Below, one piece after another: positions 15,264 to 23,302 of a DNA stretch of 28,789 nucleotides. Under the pieces are notes generated by a model. It worked only from the letters and a program-made list of their open reading frames with translations, ran no database searches and was not told where the DNA came from. A program made the translations under genes and the position numbers. How positions within the stretch are numbered: the stretch's first letter is position 1; the number at the start of each line of letters is the position of its first letter. The stretch is from Christensenella sp. UBA7703. GTDB lineage: Bacteria; Bacillota; Clostridia; Christensenellales; CAG-138. The stretch covers positions 1 through 28,789 of the forward strand of contig DLGD01000035.1 of NCBI GenBank assembly GCA_002482505.1, read 5' to 3'.

Positions 15264-17276
15264 ATGCTGAAACTCACGCGCGGCGAAACCGGCTTTTCGC
15301 TCGCCTACGACGGCAGAATGATCTTTTCGCATACCCTAACGGAACCGATGCTCTATCTTGGCCTGGGGAGCGAGACGATCGACATGCACCACGGAAATTT
15401 CCACATTTCGGACGAGATTGCAGAGCGAATCCCGTTTTGCGCGTTTACCGCTGTACAGGATGACAGCGGCGTCGCCATCCGTCTCTACAAAGACTATCAT
15501 GCGGCGGCGTTTACGCTCCTCCTGCGCGAGCAGGGAGGCCGCCTGCAAATCACGGGTTCGTGCGACAATTCACGCTACAACCGGCTTTGGCTCAAAATAT
15601 TTGCAGAACCGGAAGAACATGTCTATGGCCTTGGCGAGCAGTTCTCAAGCCTCGACCTGCGCGGCAGGAATTATCCGATCTTCACCATGGAGCAGGGCGT
15701 GGGGCGCAACAAGAGCACGCTCACAACGTTTCTTGCCGACCAGCTGGACGGCGGCGGCGGGGACTATTGGACCACCTACTATCCGGAAGCGACATTCGTT
15801 TCCTCACGGTTGTATTCCCTGCATCTGCACGGATACGACTATGCGGAGGTGGATTTTTCACACGCGGACTATCATGGGCTGCATCTTTGGCAGACCACGT
15901 TTACATTGACGCTGTCGGCAAAAGAGGACTATCCCGCGTTGCTTGGCGATCTGACCGCGCTGGTCGGCCGCCAGCCGCCGCTGCCGGAATACATGTTCTC
16001 CGGCATCCTGCTCGGCATGCAGGGCGGCTCGGATGCCTGCCGGCAAAAGCTTGAGCGCATGCTTGCGGCAGACACCGCTGTCTCTGCCGTCTGGACGCAG
16101 GACTGGGTCGGAAAGCGGGTGACCAGCTTTGGCAAACGGTTGCAGTGGGACTGGCGTTGGAACAAGGAGATGTACCCCACGCTCAAAGAGGATATCGCAA
16201 AAAACGATGCGCGCGGCATCGCCTGGATGGGCTACATCAACCCCTATCTAGTCGAAGGCGGCCTGCTCTTTGCCGAAGCGCAATCGCGCAATTACTTTGT
16301 AAAAAAGCAGGACGGGACTGACTACCTGATCGACTTTGGCGAGTTTGACAGCGGGTTTGTCGACCTGACCAACCCCGCAGCCTGCGCCTGGTACAAGAGC
16401 GTAATCAAAGAAAACATGATCGAGCTTGGCCTGCGCGGCTGGATGGTCGACTTCGGCGAATACCTGCCGACGGACTGCGTGCTCTTTTCCGGTCAAAGCG
16501 CGATCTCGGCGCACAACGAGTGGCCGACCCTCTGGGCAAAGCTCAACTACGAGGCACTCTCGGAAAGCGGCATGCTCGGCAAGATCGGTTTCTACACCCG
16601 CTCCGGCGCAACCGGCACGCAGAAATATTCCCCGTTGATGTTCTCCGGCGATCAATTTGTCGATTTCTCGGCGGACGACGGGCTGCCAAGCGTAATCAAC
16701 GCCGCGCTCTCGCTGGGCATGACAGGCTTTGGCATGCTCACCTTCGATATCGGCGGTTATACGGCGTTGTTCGGCAAATACCGCACAAAGGAGCTGCTGT
16801 TGCGCGGCTGCGAATTTGCGGCGTTTACACCCGTGATGCGCACGCATGAGGGCAACCGCCCGAATGAAAACACGCAGTTTGACGCAGACGAGGAGACCAT
16901 CGCTTTCTTCTCGCGCTTCTCGCGCATTCATCGCGCGCTTTCCCCCTATCTCATAGCGCTAGGCGATCAGAACTGCGCACAGGGGCTGCCCGCCATGCGG
17001 ACGCTGTTTTTGCACTATCCCGACGACGCGCGGGCGTATACCGAGCCGTATGTCTATCTTCTGGGGCGCGATATCCTCGTCGCTCCCGTGGTGGAGGAAG
17101 GCGCTCAATCGCGCACTCTGTATCTGCCGCAGGACGATTGGGTGCATCTATGGTCGGGAAAACCGTATACAGGCGGTGAAGTCACCGTATCCGCACCGAT
17201 CGGCATGCCGCCGGTATTTTACCGCGCAAAAAGCGAGATCGCGCGGATGATGGAGACGCTACGCGAAATCCACTGA
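15264..17276 (+). CDS. yihQ: Sulfoquinovosidase (GH31, YihQ-like)
   Basis: A 670-residue cytoplasmic GH31 alpha-glycosidase that releases sulfoquinovose from its glycosides, such as sulfoquinovosyl glycerol derived from plant sulfolipid. From residue 253 to 499 the numbering stays exactly nine behind E. coli YihQ at every key position I checked. Nucleophile Asp396 (Val-Asp-Phe-Gly-Glu-Tyr-Leu-Pro-Thr-Asp) and acid/base Asp463 (Ser-Gly-Asp-Gln) are present. The sulfonate pocket is complete: Gln253, Gln279, Arg292, Trp295 and Tyr499, matching YihQ Gln262, Gln288, Arg301, Trp304 and Tyr508. Downstream sections such as Met-Arg-Thr-His-Glu-Gly-Asn-Arg-Pro and Pro-Pro-Val-Phe-Tyr-Arg-Ala are near-identical to YihQ. 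The GGAGGA at 15249-15254 supports the start. It is the last gene of the dehydrogenase operon and gives the whole locus its functional label. Confidence 0.94.
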   Translation: MLKLTRGETGFSLAYDGRMIFSHTLTEPMLYLGLGSETIDMHHGNFHISDEIAERIPFCAFTAVQDDSGVAIRLYKDYHAAAFTLLLREQGGRLQITGSCDNSRYNRLWLKIFAEPEEHVYGLGEQFSSLDLRGRNYPIFTMEQGVGRNKSTLTTFLADQLDGGGGDYWTTYYPEATFVSSRLYSLHLHGYDYAEVDFSHADYHGLHLWQTTFTLTLSAKEDYPALLGDLTALVGRQPPLPEYMFSGILLGMQGGSDACRQKLERMLAADTAVSAVWTQDWVGKRVTSFGKRLQWDWRWNKEMYPTLKEDIAKNDARGIAWMGYINPYLVEGGLLFAEAQSRNYFVKKQDGTDYLIDFGEFDSGFVDLTNPAACAWYKSVIKENMIELGLRGWMVDFGEYLPTDCVLFSGQSAISAHNEWPTLWAKLNYEALSESGMLGKIGFYTRSGATGTQKYSPLMFSGDQFVDFSADDGLPSVINAALSLGMTGFGMLTFDIGGYTALFGKYRTKELLLRGCEFAAFTPVMRTHEGNRPNENTQFDADEETIAFFSRFSRIHRALSPYLIALGDQNCAQGLPAMRTLFLHYPDDARAYTEPYVYLLGRDILVAPVVEEGAQSRTLYLPQDDWVHLWSGKPYTGGEVTVSAPIGMPPVFYRAKSEIARMMETLREIH

Positions 17277-17302
17277 TTTCCAAAAATAATCAGGTTATGC
17301 AA

Positions 17303-17341
17303 ACAGGGCTTCCGAACCAGATCGGAAGCCCTGTATCTTTG
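17303..17341. terminator. Rho-independent terminator between convergent operons
   Basis: A perfect 13-bp stem (17303-17315 with 17322-17334) with a six-base loop is followed by ATCTTTGT on the plus strand. It lies between the sulfoquinovosidase stop (17276) and the stop of the minus-strand oxidoreductase (17365). Confidence 0.8.
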
Positions 17342-17364
17342 TGTCGCTCTGTTTTCGTCACAGG

Positions 17365-18456
17365 CTATACGATGAATTTCAGCCCGCTTTCGGACTCGAT
17401 CTCGGCAATCGTCACGATTCGCTTCTGCTCCGCCGAACGTTCGGCGGCAAACGAGACCAGCGCACTGTTGATGCCAGCCTGAATCCCGGTCAGCGGCTCT
17501 CCGCCGTTGCGGATACAATCCGCAAGCTCGACAAGCGACGGGATGATGTCGTCGCTGTGCGCTTCAAAATTCTCTCGTGCATAGTGCCAGCATTCTTCCC
17601 CGCCCGTCTCGCGGTCCCAAACAAACACCTCGTCCCCGCGCAGCTCCAGCCGCCCGCGGTTGCCAAGAAGCCCCATCTCCAGCTCATTGAGCGACGAACC
17701 CGCGATCTTCTTTGGCGCAAACAGGCACAAGGCGAGCATGGCGCGGATGCCGTTTTCATACTCCACGGTGACAAACGCGTTGTCGAGAATGTCCGTCTTT
17801 GCATACTCCACCAACCCGTCCCCGCTGGCGTAAACCGAGACGGGGCGGGAAGCGGCAAACCAATTGAAAAGGTCGAAGTGATGGCAGTTTTTCTCCAGCA
17901 GTGTGCCGCCGGTGTATTCTTTTTTCGTGATCCAATCGTCTACCAGTCCGCGTTTGGGCAAAAACGGCGGGCGAAACTCCTCGCAGGTGAGCATCTTGAG
18001 CTCTCCGAGGCGCGGCAGCCACGCGCGCATCTGCCGCGTGGGCGAAGCATAGCGTAGCTCCAAACCGATCTGCAGGAGTTTTCCGCTCTGCGCCTGCGCA
18101 CGCTGAATGTTTGCGCAGCCGGCCGGCGTGATGGCAAGCGGTTTCTCCAGACGGATGTGCTTGCCCGCGCGGAGACAATCGCAAGCGATCTTCTCATGTG
18201 TATAATCGGGGCTGACGATCACCACAAGCTCGCAGTCCGCGTGTTCGAGCAGATCCGCCAGATCGGAATAGCACGAGACGGGCAATCCCCGCTCGGTAAA
18301 AAGTATACGGCAGGCGTCAAGATTGGGAGTAAAGGGGTCGCAAATCGCGGTTATTTCATACTGCGGCAGCTTCCAGAGGCAGTTTCGGATCTGCGAGCTG
18401 CCCATCATGCCAAGGCCGACGACTGCTGTTTTGATCGCTTTCATCGTGTGCTCCAT
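17365..18456 (-). CDS. Gfo/Idh/MocA-family NAD(P)-dependent enzyme
   Basis: A 363-residue protein with an N-terminal Rossmann domain (Val-Val-Gly-Leu-Gly-Met-Met-Gly, residues 12-19), the family's Glu104-Lys105-Pro106 motif and a C-terminal alpha/beta domain with Lys-Asn-Cys-His-His-Phe-Asp, whose His is the usual catalytic position. Members oxidise sugars or inositols; a few branches (GH109, GH188 and relatives) use the cofactor to cleave glycosides. GH188 includes NAD-dependent sulfoquinovosidases, so such an activity deserves a test, but I see no residue that decides it. The start at 18456 is set by GAGGGGG (18464-18470), seven bases upstream and overlapping the stop of the NagB-like gene. 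It is the third gene of the NagA-like / NagB-like operon. Confidence 0.85.
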   Translation of the reverse strand: MEHTMKAIKTAVVGLGMMGSSQIRNCLWKLPQYEITAICDPFTPNLDACRILFTERGLPVSCYSDLADLLEHADCELVVIVSPDYTHEKIACDCLRAGKHIRLEKPLAITPAGCANIQRAQAQSGKLLQIGLELRYASPTRQMRAWLPRLGELKMLTCEEFRPPFLPKRGLVDDWITKKEYTGGTLLEKNCHHFDLFNWFAASRPVSVYASGDGLVEYAKTDILDNAFVTVEYENGIRAMLALCLFAPKKIAGSSLNELEMGLLGNRGRLELRGDEVFVWDRETGGEECWHYARENFEAHSDDIIPSLVELADCIRNGGEPLTGIQAGINSALVSFAAERSAEQKRIVTIAEIESESGLKFIV

Positions 18457-18468
18457 TTGGGTTCCCCC

Positions 18469-19293
18469 TCACCTGAGCCGGCCCAGCGGCGGCTCGGCGA
18501 CATAGGAAGCGATGGTCAACAGCGCATCCGGGTGTGTTTGGAAAAACGATGCCGGTGCGAAGCGGGTGACGGGGCCAAGCGCAATCTTGCGGACGATCCC
18601 CTTTTGCCACATGCGGTTCATATAGAAGCGAACCTTTTTTGCGGAGAGGATCTCCCGCATGCCGACGGTGACGCAGCGGCGCGGAATATAGTCGATGTAT
18701 CCATTCGCGGCGGTAACGGCATTGATCGTCCGCGTTTCGCGCGTAAGGGAAAGCGTGCGGCTGGGCAGCTGCCCAAAAGCCTCATCGGAAATCGCCTCCC
18801 CCTCTTCCGGCGGTTCGTTGAAGGCGATATGTCCGTTGATGCCGATGCCGCCAAAGGAGACATCCACGCCGCCGAGCCGCTTGATGGCGGCTGCAATGTC
18901 GCCTTCGTGCCCCGGTTCGGGGAAGATGCGGTTTTCACGCGGCATGTCGACGCGCGCGTACCACTCGCGATCCATAAACGCCGCGAACGAGAGCGGATGC
19001 TCCAGCGGCACGGGGTGGTCGTTCTCATCGAGATACTCATCCATATTGATGAAATAGACCCGGCTTAGATCGGTCTTTCTTGCGTTTACCTGCTCGGCAA
19101 GCACACGATACTGCCCGACCGGGCCTACGGGAACGATGCAGACGGTATTTTTTCCGCGCGCATTGTTCACCTCTATCTCCGCGAGCATAACCGCCGCCAT
19201 ATCCGTATAGATATCCTCCTCGGTCTCGACCACGCGGATGGGTATCTTCGTGTTTGCCAGCAGTTCCTCGCGGGTGACGTTTTCATAGGTCAT
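18469..19293 (-). CDS. NagB-like glucosamine-6-phosphate deaminase/isomerase family protein
   Basis: A 274-residue protein of the NagB / 6-phosphogluconolactonase fold. The core catalytic parts are present: Asn-Met-Asp-Glu-Tyr (E. coli Asp72 region) and Gly-Ile-Gly-Ile-Asn-Gly-His-Ile-Ala-Phe-Asn-Glu-Pro, which carries the ring-opening His and Glu. The Asn where E. coli has Asp141 also occurs in Bacillus enzymes. What is unusual is the phosphate end: the canonical Thr-Gly-Gly-Thr-Pro loop reads Val-Gly-Pro-Val-Gly, and the Arg expected after the active-site segment (E. coli Arg172) is not visible. It may belong to a separate clade acting on a different amino-sugar derivative. The start overlaps the NagA-like stop (ATGA), so the two are coupled. 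Confidence 0.82.
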   Translation of the reverse strand: MTYENVTREELLANTKIPIRVVETEEDIYTDMAAVMLAEIEVNNARGKNTVCIVPVGPVGQYRVLAEQVNARKTDLSRVYFINMDEYLDENDHPVPLEHPLSFAAFMDREWYARVDMPRENRIFPEPGHEGDIAAAIKRLGGVDVSFGGIGINGHIAFNEPPEEGEAISDEAFGQLPSRTLSLTRETRTINAVTAANGYIDYIPRRCVTVGMREILSAKKVRFYMNRMWQKGIVRKIALGPVTRFAPASFFQTHPDALLTIASYVAEPPLGRLR

Positions 19294-20471
19294 GTGATTT
19301 CTTCTCCCTTCTCAAATACGCGGCCGGAGACGATGGTATAGTTCAGCGTCCCGTCCGGTGAAATCAGGTTGATTGCGTCCCGATAGCCGGGCGCGATATC
19401 TCCCCGATTGGTCAGCTGCAACAGAGCAGCGGGGTTTTTCGTTGCGGCGAGCACCGCGTCGATCAGCGGGATCCCGCTTTTTTGCACCGCGTCTGCAACC
19501 ATCTTTGAAACAGGCGCAATGCTGCCCGCAAACAGATTTTGTCCGTGCAAAATTGCAGCATCGGGGGTAACGTCCACATCCACACCATCCTCCGCGCCGC
19601 CAAGGCGGTATCGCCCGGGCGCAAGGCCAGTTGCGCGCATGCTGTCTGAAATAAAGATGACCCGCTCGCGCCCTTTCGCGCGAAAGAGCAGCGGCAGCAA
19701 CGCATGCGGCACGCCGTTTCCGTCCGCGATGGCTTCGGTATAGAGCCTGTCGTCCGTCAGCCCGATCTCGGTGAGCCCCAGGCGCTTCCGCGGAGAACCC
19801 GCGCGCGAGATGCCGGAGCTACAGCAGAAAATATGCGTCACGCTCTGCATACCGGCATCGATGGCGGGATCAATCGCCTCGTCGTATCCTTCGTCATGCC
19901 CGCCGGAGATCGCAATGCCGCGCGAAACGCACCAGCGGATGAATTCCGGCATACCGGGAAGTTCCGGCGAAACGGTGATCAGGCGAATCAGCGCACGGTA
20001 TTGCTCGATCAACGCGCGCCACGCATCGTTTGGCAGCGTCAGGAGCCGCTCCGGGTGCGCTCCGCGATTCTCGTGGGAAAGAAACGGCCCTTCCAGATGC
20101 ACCCCGGCGATCTCGACGGAAACGGGCGGCGTATATTGTGAGAGAAATTCGAGTACCCGTGCGGTCTCTTCCATCGTTGCGGTCATCGTCGTAGGCAAAA
20201 AGGCAGTCACCCCCGTTGCCAGATGATGCCGGCAGATGGCGTCCAGCGCCTCGTTTGTCGCGTCCATGGCGTCATAGCCCGCCGCGCCGTGCGTGTGCTG
20301 GTCGATATATCCCGCGCAGGCAATCCGCCCGCCCGCATCAAAAGAAGCAGCGCCGGATGCCGCAAACTGCCCCATTGGCGCAAGCGAAACGATACGGCCG
20401 CCTTCACAACGGATGCCATGATCCGCCAACAGCCTGCCACCGGAGAACACGTTTGCGTGGAGAATGTCCAT
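19290..20471 (-). CDS. nagA: N-acetylglucosamine-6-phosphate deacetylase-like amidohydrolase (NagA-like)
   Basis: A 393-residue metal-dependent amidohydrolase. It shows Asp-Gln-His-Thr-His-Gly (N-terminal HxH), His-Leu-Glu-Gly-Pro-Phe (metal-binding Glu), Ser-Gly-Gly-His-Asp-Glu-Gly-Tyr, Val-Thr-His-Ile and Ser-Asp-Ser-Met-Arg-Ala-Thr-Gly with the catalytic Asp. The NagA segment usually written Thr-His-Leu-Phe-Asn-Ala-Met is here Thr-His-Ile-Phe-Cys-Cys-Ser, a change in the substrate loop. I place the start at 20471 because AGAAAGGA lies directly upstream (about 20480-20486); the longer frame from 20576 has no ribosome site and begins upstream of the predicted transcription start. NagA normally removes the acetyl group from GlcNAc-6-phosphate before NagB; no PTS or amino-sugar kinase is in the window to supply that substrate. 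Confidence 0.84.
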   Translation of the reverse strand: MDILHANVFSGGRLLADHGIRCEGGRIVSLAPMGQFAASGAASFDAGGRIACAGYIDQHTHGAAGYDAMDATNEALDAICRHHLATGVTAFLPTTMTATMEETARVLEFLSQYTPPVSVEIAGVHLEGPFLSHENRGAHPERLLTLPNDAWRALIEQYRALIRLITVSPELPGMPEFIRWCVSRGIAISGGHDEGYDEAIDPAIDAGMQSVTHIFCCSSGISRAGSPRKRLGLTEIGLTDDRLYTEAIADGNGVPHALLPLLFRAKGRERVIFISDSMRATGLAPGRYRLGGAEDGVDVDVTPDAAILHGQNLFAGSIAPVSKMVADAVQKSGIPLIDAVLAATKNPAALLQLTNRGDIAPGYRDAINLISPDGTLNYTIVSGRVFEKGEEIT

Positions 20472-20556
20472 GATGAATTCCTTTCTGCCGGGTTGCGCAA
20501 AACAAAGCTTCTTAAATTCGAATGGATTCCAGTATGGTTGCCGGTACTCAACTGTT

Positions 20557-20584
20557 ATAGTAGACGATCCGATCAAAAATGCAA
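20557..20584 (-). promoter_or_regulatory. Probable promoter of the nagA-like operon
   Basis: On the minus strand TTGCAT (20584-20579) and TACTAT (20562-20557) are 16 bases apart. Transcription would begin near 20550, about 80 bases before the start codon. The AGTTAAAA repeats just upstream could be a separate regulator site. Confidence 0.45.
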
Positions 20585-20754
20585 GGGTAAAAGTTAAAAG
20601 AGTTAAAATATTTTTCCAAAACTAGTTTACAGAAACGAAAAAGCAGTATAAAATCATTTCATCAGCTAAGAAATTCAGATCAATTCCCAATATCTTTCGA
20701 AAAATACCTGTTTCTCGTACATGGATGAGCGAAATGCTCCATTATTTTTACCGT

Positions 20755-20777
20755 ATTATTTAATCGTATTAAACAAT
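20755..20777. promoter_or_regulatory. Operator-like 23-bp palindrome, site D
   Basis: The 11-base arms ATTATTTAATC and TATTAAACAAT are inverted copies at 9 of 11 positions. It matches site A at 17 of 23 positions. The ABC-importer -10 TATACT lies at 20786-20791, so the element occupies the -35 position, as does site B at its promoter. No good -35 hexamer is visible here. Confidence 0.65.
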
Positions 20778-20785
20778 TGTTCGAC

Positions 20786-20791
20786 TATACT
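20786..20791 (+). promoter_or_regulatory. -10 element of the ABC importer promoter
   Basis: TATACT is a good -10; the sequence 16-18 bases upstream, inside site D, does not resemble TTGACA. The leader to the start codon at 20928 would be about 130 bases. Confidence 0.5.
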
Positions 20792-20847
20792 ACAACGCAC
20801 CTTCGATAGATCCCGCGCTGTGCCGATCCATATATGCAAGGAGAAAA

Positions 20848-20895
20848 ATGACGCAACGCGTGAGACCCCGCTTTAAATGCCCAAGATGGCATTGA
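20848..20895 (+). CDS. Possible 15-codon leader peptide
   Basis: A short frame with a consensus AAGGAG ribosome site (20838-20843) four bases from its ATG encodes 15 residues rich in Arg (four) and ending Cys-Pro-Arg-Trp-His. It stops 32 bases before the importer's binding-protein gene. It may be a translated leader or chance; there is no obvious attenuator hairpin between it and the next gene. Confidence 0.25.
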   Translation: MTQRVRPRFKCPRWH

Positions 20896-20927
20896 TAAAG
20901 AAAAAGGAACGAGGAGGATACGATCGA

Positions 20928-22268
20928 ATGAAGAAAATCCTGGCACTGATTCTGGCGCTTGCTCTGGCGGTTACCGCCTTTGCCTGCGCAGCCCCTGCTG
21001 CAGCGCCTGCGGCAACGGAAGCGCCGGTTGAAGCGGCAGCCACCGAAGCGCCCGCAGAACCCGTCGTAGAAGAAGGGTTCAACCCCGCGTCCGAAGTCAC
21101 CCTGAATTTCCCCTGCATCTGGGTTGGTACGGACTCCAAGGCGGCGGTCTTTGGCGAAATGGTCACGGCGTTTAACACCGAATACGCCGGCCGCGCCAAG
21201 GTCGTCATCGAAGAGCAAACGGATTATCAGGCATATCGCGATAAAATCCGTACCATGCTCTCCGCAGGCCAAGCCCCGGATCTCTTCTCTGTGGACGGCA
21301 CCTTTAAGCTCGCCGACCTGGCCGGTTCCGGCAAGCTGATGGACTTCACCCCCTACCTCACCGACAGCGACTGGAGCGCGCTCTATAACGACGGCGCGCT
21401 GGCGGACGCAACCGTAGACGGCAAGATCATCGCCATCCCGTTTGAGAGCGCAGTGTTCGGCATCTATTACAATACCGAGCTTCTCGCAAACGCCGGCTAC
21501 ACCGAATTCCCGAAGACCTATGATGAACTCTTCACCATGGCAGATGCACTCAAGGCGCAGGGCGTGATCGCCTTCCCGCTGATGACGGGTGAAAATGCCT
21601 GGTCGAGCATGCTCTGGTACTCCCAGATTCTGCTTGCCATCGGCGGTCCGGACGTCTATAAAAACGGTCTCGACGATCCGGCCTTCGTGCAGGCGGCGGA
21701 AGTGCTCAAGAAGATGTTTGACTACACGTCCAGCGACGCAGTTGGCGCAGGCGCGGCGGTTGTCAACGGCCACTTCCTGAACTTTGAAGCGGCTGTCTAC
21801 ACCAACGGTCCGTGGTTCCTCCCGCGCTTTGCCAAGGAGGGCATCAACGACCTCGGCACCAAAGTCAAGTTCGCCCTCCCGCCCGAATACGTCGGCGGCA
21901 AAGGCACCTATGGCGGCCTTGCGGGCACCGTTCAGGCCTATCTGTGCGCAGGGGTTCAAACCGATGCGGACAAAGCCGCGGCAGTCGTCGAATTCTACAA
22001 ATTCATCAACCAGCCTGAATGGCTCTATAAGCTTGCCGAGTCTTCCGGCGCGATGTTCGCCGTCAAGCTAGAGAGCAACACCAACGATATTCAGGTCAAA
22101 CAGGATCTGCTGGCGGCAGCAAACAGCGCGCCGTATATCGTGAAGCACTTCAACGACAGCATGCCCACAGCGATCGGCAACGCGTTGCCGGCGGCGCTGG
22201 ACGAGCTGGTGCTCGGCACGGTGGACGCGCAGGGATTTGTGGATCTGCTCAAGGCAGCCGGTCAATAA
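20928..22268 (+). CDS. ABC sugar transporter, substrate-binding lipoprotein
   Basis: A 446-residue extracellular solute-binding protein of the MalE/UgpB class (family 1). The N-terminus is a signal peptide (Met-Lys-Lys, then Ile-Leu-Ala-Leu-Ile-Leu) with a lipobox-like Ala-Phe-Ala-Cys; Cys20 would be lipidated. A 30-residue Ala/Pro/Glu linker follows, as is common in gut Clostridia. The start at 20928 is supported by GAGGAGG (20911-20917); the in-frame ATG at 20877 has none. Its operon includes two permeases but no ATPase, which is usual where one shared ATPase (MsiK type) serves several importers. Given operator site D and the locus, SQ or sulfoquinovosyl glycerol is a likely ligand; this is inference. 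Confidence 0.9.
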   Translation: MKKILALILALALAVTAFACAAPAAAPAATEAPVEAAATEAPAEPVVEEGFNPASEVTLNFPCIWVGTDSKAAVFGEMVTAFNTEYAGRAKVVIEEQTDYQAYRDKIRTMLSAGQAPDLFSVDGTFKLADLAGSGKLMDFTPYLTDSDWSALYNDGALADATVDGKIIAIPFESAVFGIYYNTELLANAGYTEFPKTYDELFTMADALKAQGVIAFPLMTGENAWSSMLWYSQILLAIGGPDVYKNGLDDPAFVQAAEVLKKMFDYTSSDAVGAGAAVVNGHFLNFEAAVYTNGPWFLPRFAKEGINDLGTKVKFALPPEYVGGKGTYGGLAGTVQAYLCAGVQTDADKAAAVVEFYKFINQPEWLYKLAESSGAMFAVKLESNTNDIQVKQDLLAAANSAPYIVKHFNDSMPTAIGNALPAALDELVLGTVDAQGFVDLLKAAGQ

Positions 22269-22306
22269 TCGATTGACGCCTGAACCCACTCATTTCATGC
22301 CATGAC

Positions 22307-22355
22307 GAGCCGCCGGTCGCATTCAGCCATCCTCTGGAATGCGCCCGGCGGCTTC
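22307..22355 (+). other. Large stem-loop between binding-protein and permease genes
   Basis: Ten base pairs (22307-22316 with 22345-22354, one G-T), a T-C mismatch and seven more pairs (22318-22324 with 2237-43 of the same block, i.e. 22337-22343) enclose a 12-base loop. No T-run follows, so it is unlikely to be a full terminator. It probably protects the upstream mRNA or lowers permease expression relative to the binding protein, as in maltose-type operons. Confidence 0.7.
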
Positions 22356-22408
22356 CTGCCCAAAATGGCGCGGGAAAAATCCCAAATCATGGAAGGGATC
22401 GAAATCTT

Positions 22409-23287
22409 ATGAAGCCAACGAAGAAAGACCGTCTCGGTATGGCGCTCTTCATGACGCCGGCGCTCGTGCTGTTCGTCCTGTTCTTCCTCATACCGGTTTG
22501 CTATGTCCTAATCGTCAGCCTGTTTCAATGGAACGGCATGTCGGCCGCGTCGTTTGTCGGCGTAAAAAACTATTTCACCATCTGGAAGGACCCGGTGTTC
22601 CGGCGCAGCGTGCTCAACAACGTCATCTGGGCGCTGGTTGCCGCCTGCGTGCAGGTTCCCTTGTCCGTTCTGATGGCGCTCATTCTGAATCGAAAACCTC
22701 GGGGCTGGAAGTTTTTCCGCACCGTTTACTTTTTCCCGCAGGTCATCTCCGGCATCGCGCTGGCCATGCTCTGGTCTGCGATGTACAACAGCGAATACGG
22801 GTTGATCAACGGTTTTCTGCACCTGATTGGGAAAGGCGAGCTTGCCATCAACTGGCTCGGCACGCTCAACACGGCGCTGCCCGCGCTGCTGATCTACTGG
22901 GTGTTTTACATCGGCTACTACATGGTCATCGTCATGTCAGATCTCTCCGGCGTCGACCGGGATTTTTATGAGGCCGCCGAGATCGATGGCGCCAGCAAGA
23001 TTCAGCAGGCATGGTTTATCTCGCTTCCCATGGTGAAGAGCAGCATATTGACCTGTATGACGCTTGCCGCCGTCATGGGGCTCCGGCAGTTTGAGCAGGT
23101 CTATCTGCTTACCAATGGCGGCCCGGCAAACCGTACCAGCACGATGGTGCTCTATCTCTATAAGCAGATTCAAAACACCCGCTACGGCCCCGCAAACGCA
23201 GCCTCCGTCATGCTCATCTGCGTGGGCGTCATCGTCATTCTCGGCATACGCGCGCTCTTTCAAATCGAGCGCAAACGCCGCAAATAA
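22409..23287 (+). CDS. ABC sugar transporter permease (MalF/UgpA-like)
   Basis: A 292-residue inner-membrane protein with about six transmembrane helices. The cytoplasmic EAA loop that docks the ATPase is present as Glu-Ala-Ala-Glu-Ile-Asp-Gly-Ala-Ser-(x)n-Ser-Leu-Pro-Met at about residues 190-211. N-terminal Phe-Met-Thr-Pro-Ala-Leu-Val and Asn-Gly-Met-Ser are typical of the first permease of family-1 sugar importers. A GGAAGGG-type ribosome site precedes the start. It is 140 bases downstream of the binding-protein gene, separated by the stem-loop at 22307-22355, and 15 bases before the second permease. Confidence 0.92.
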   Translation: MKPTKKDRLGMALFMTPALVLFVLFFLIPVCYVLIVSLFQWNGMSAASFVGVKNYFTIWKDPVFRRSVLNNVIWALVAACVQVPLSVLMALILNRKPRGWKFFRTVYFFPQVISGIALAMLWSAMYNSEYGLINGFLHLIGKGELAINWLGTLNTALPALLIYWVFYIGYYMVIVMSDLSGVDRDFYEAAEIDGASKIQQAWFISLPMVKSSILTCMTLAAVMGLRQFEQVYLLTNGGPANRTSTMVLYLYKQIQNTRYGPANAASVMLICVGVIVILGIRALFQIERKRRK

Positions 23288-23302
23288 GGGAGGAATACGC
23301 GT

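Larger units (their letters stand above)
20472..20927. other. Divergent promoter region between nagA-like and ABC importer genes
   Basis: This 456-base AT-rich gap holds a probable minus-strand promoter (20557-20584), two AGTTAAAA direct repeats just upstream of it (about 20588-20607), operator-like site D (20755-20777), a plus-strand -10 (20786-20791) and a 15-codon leader frame with a strong ribosome site (20848-20895). No longer gene is seen in the gap. Confidence 0.65.

Noticed and set aside
18830..18870. Asn in place of the NagB catalytic Asp141 as an unusual loss
   Set aside because: Bacillus-type NagB enzymes also have Asn at this position, so the change alone is not remarkable; the altered phosphate loop is.
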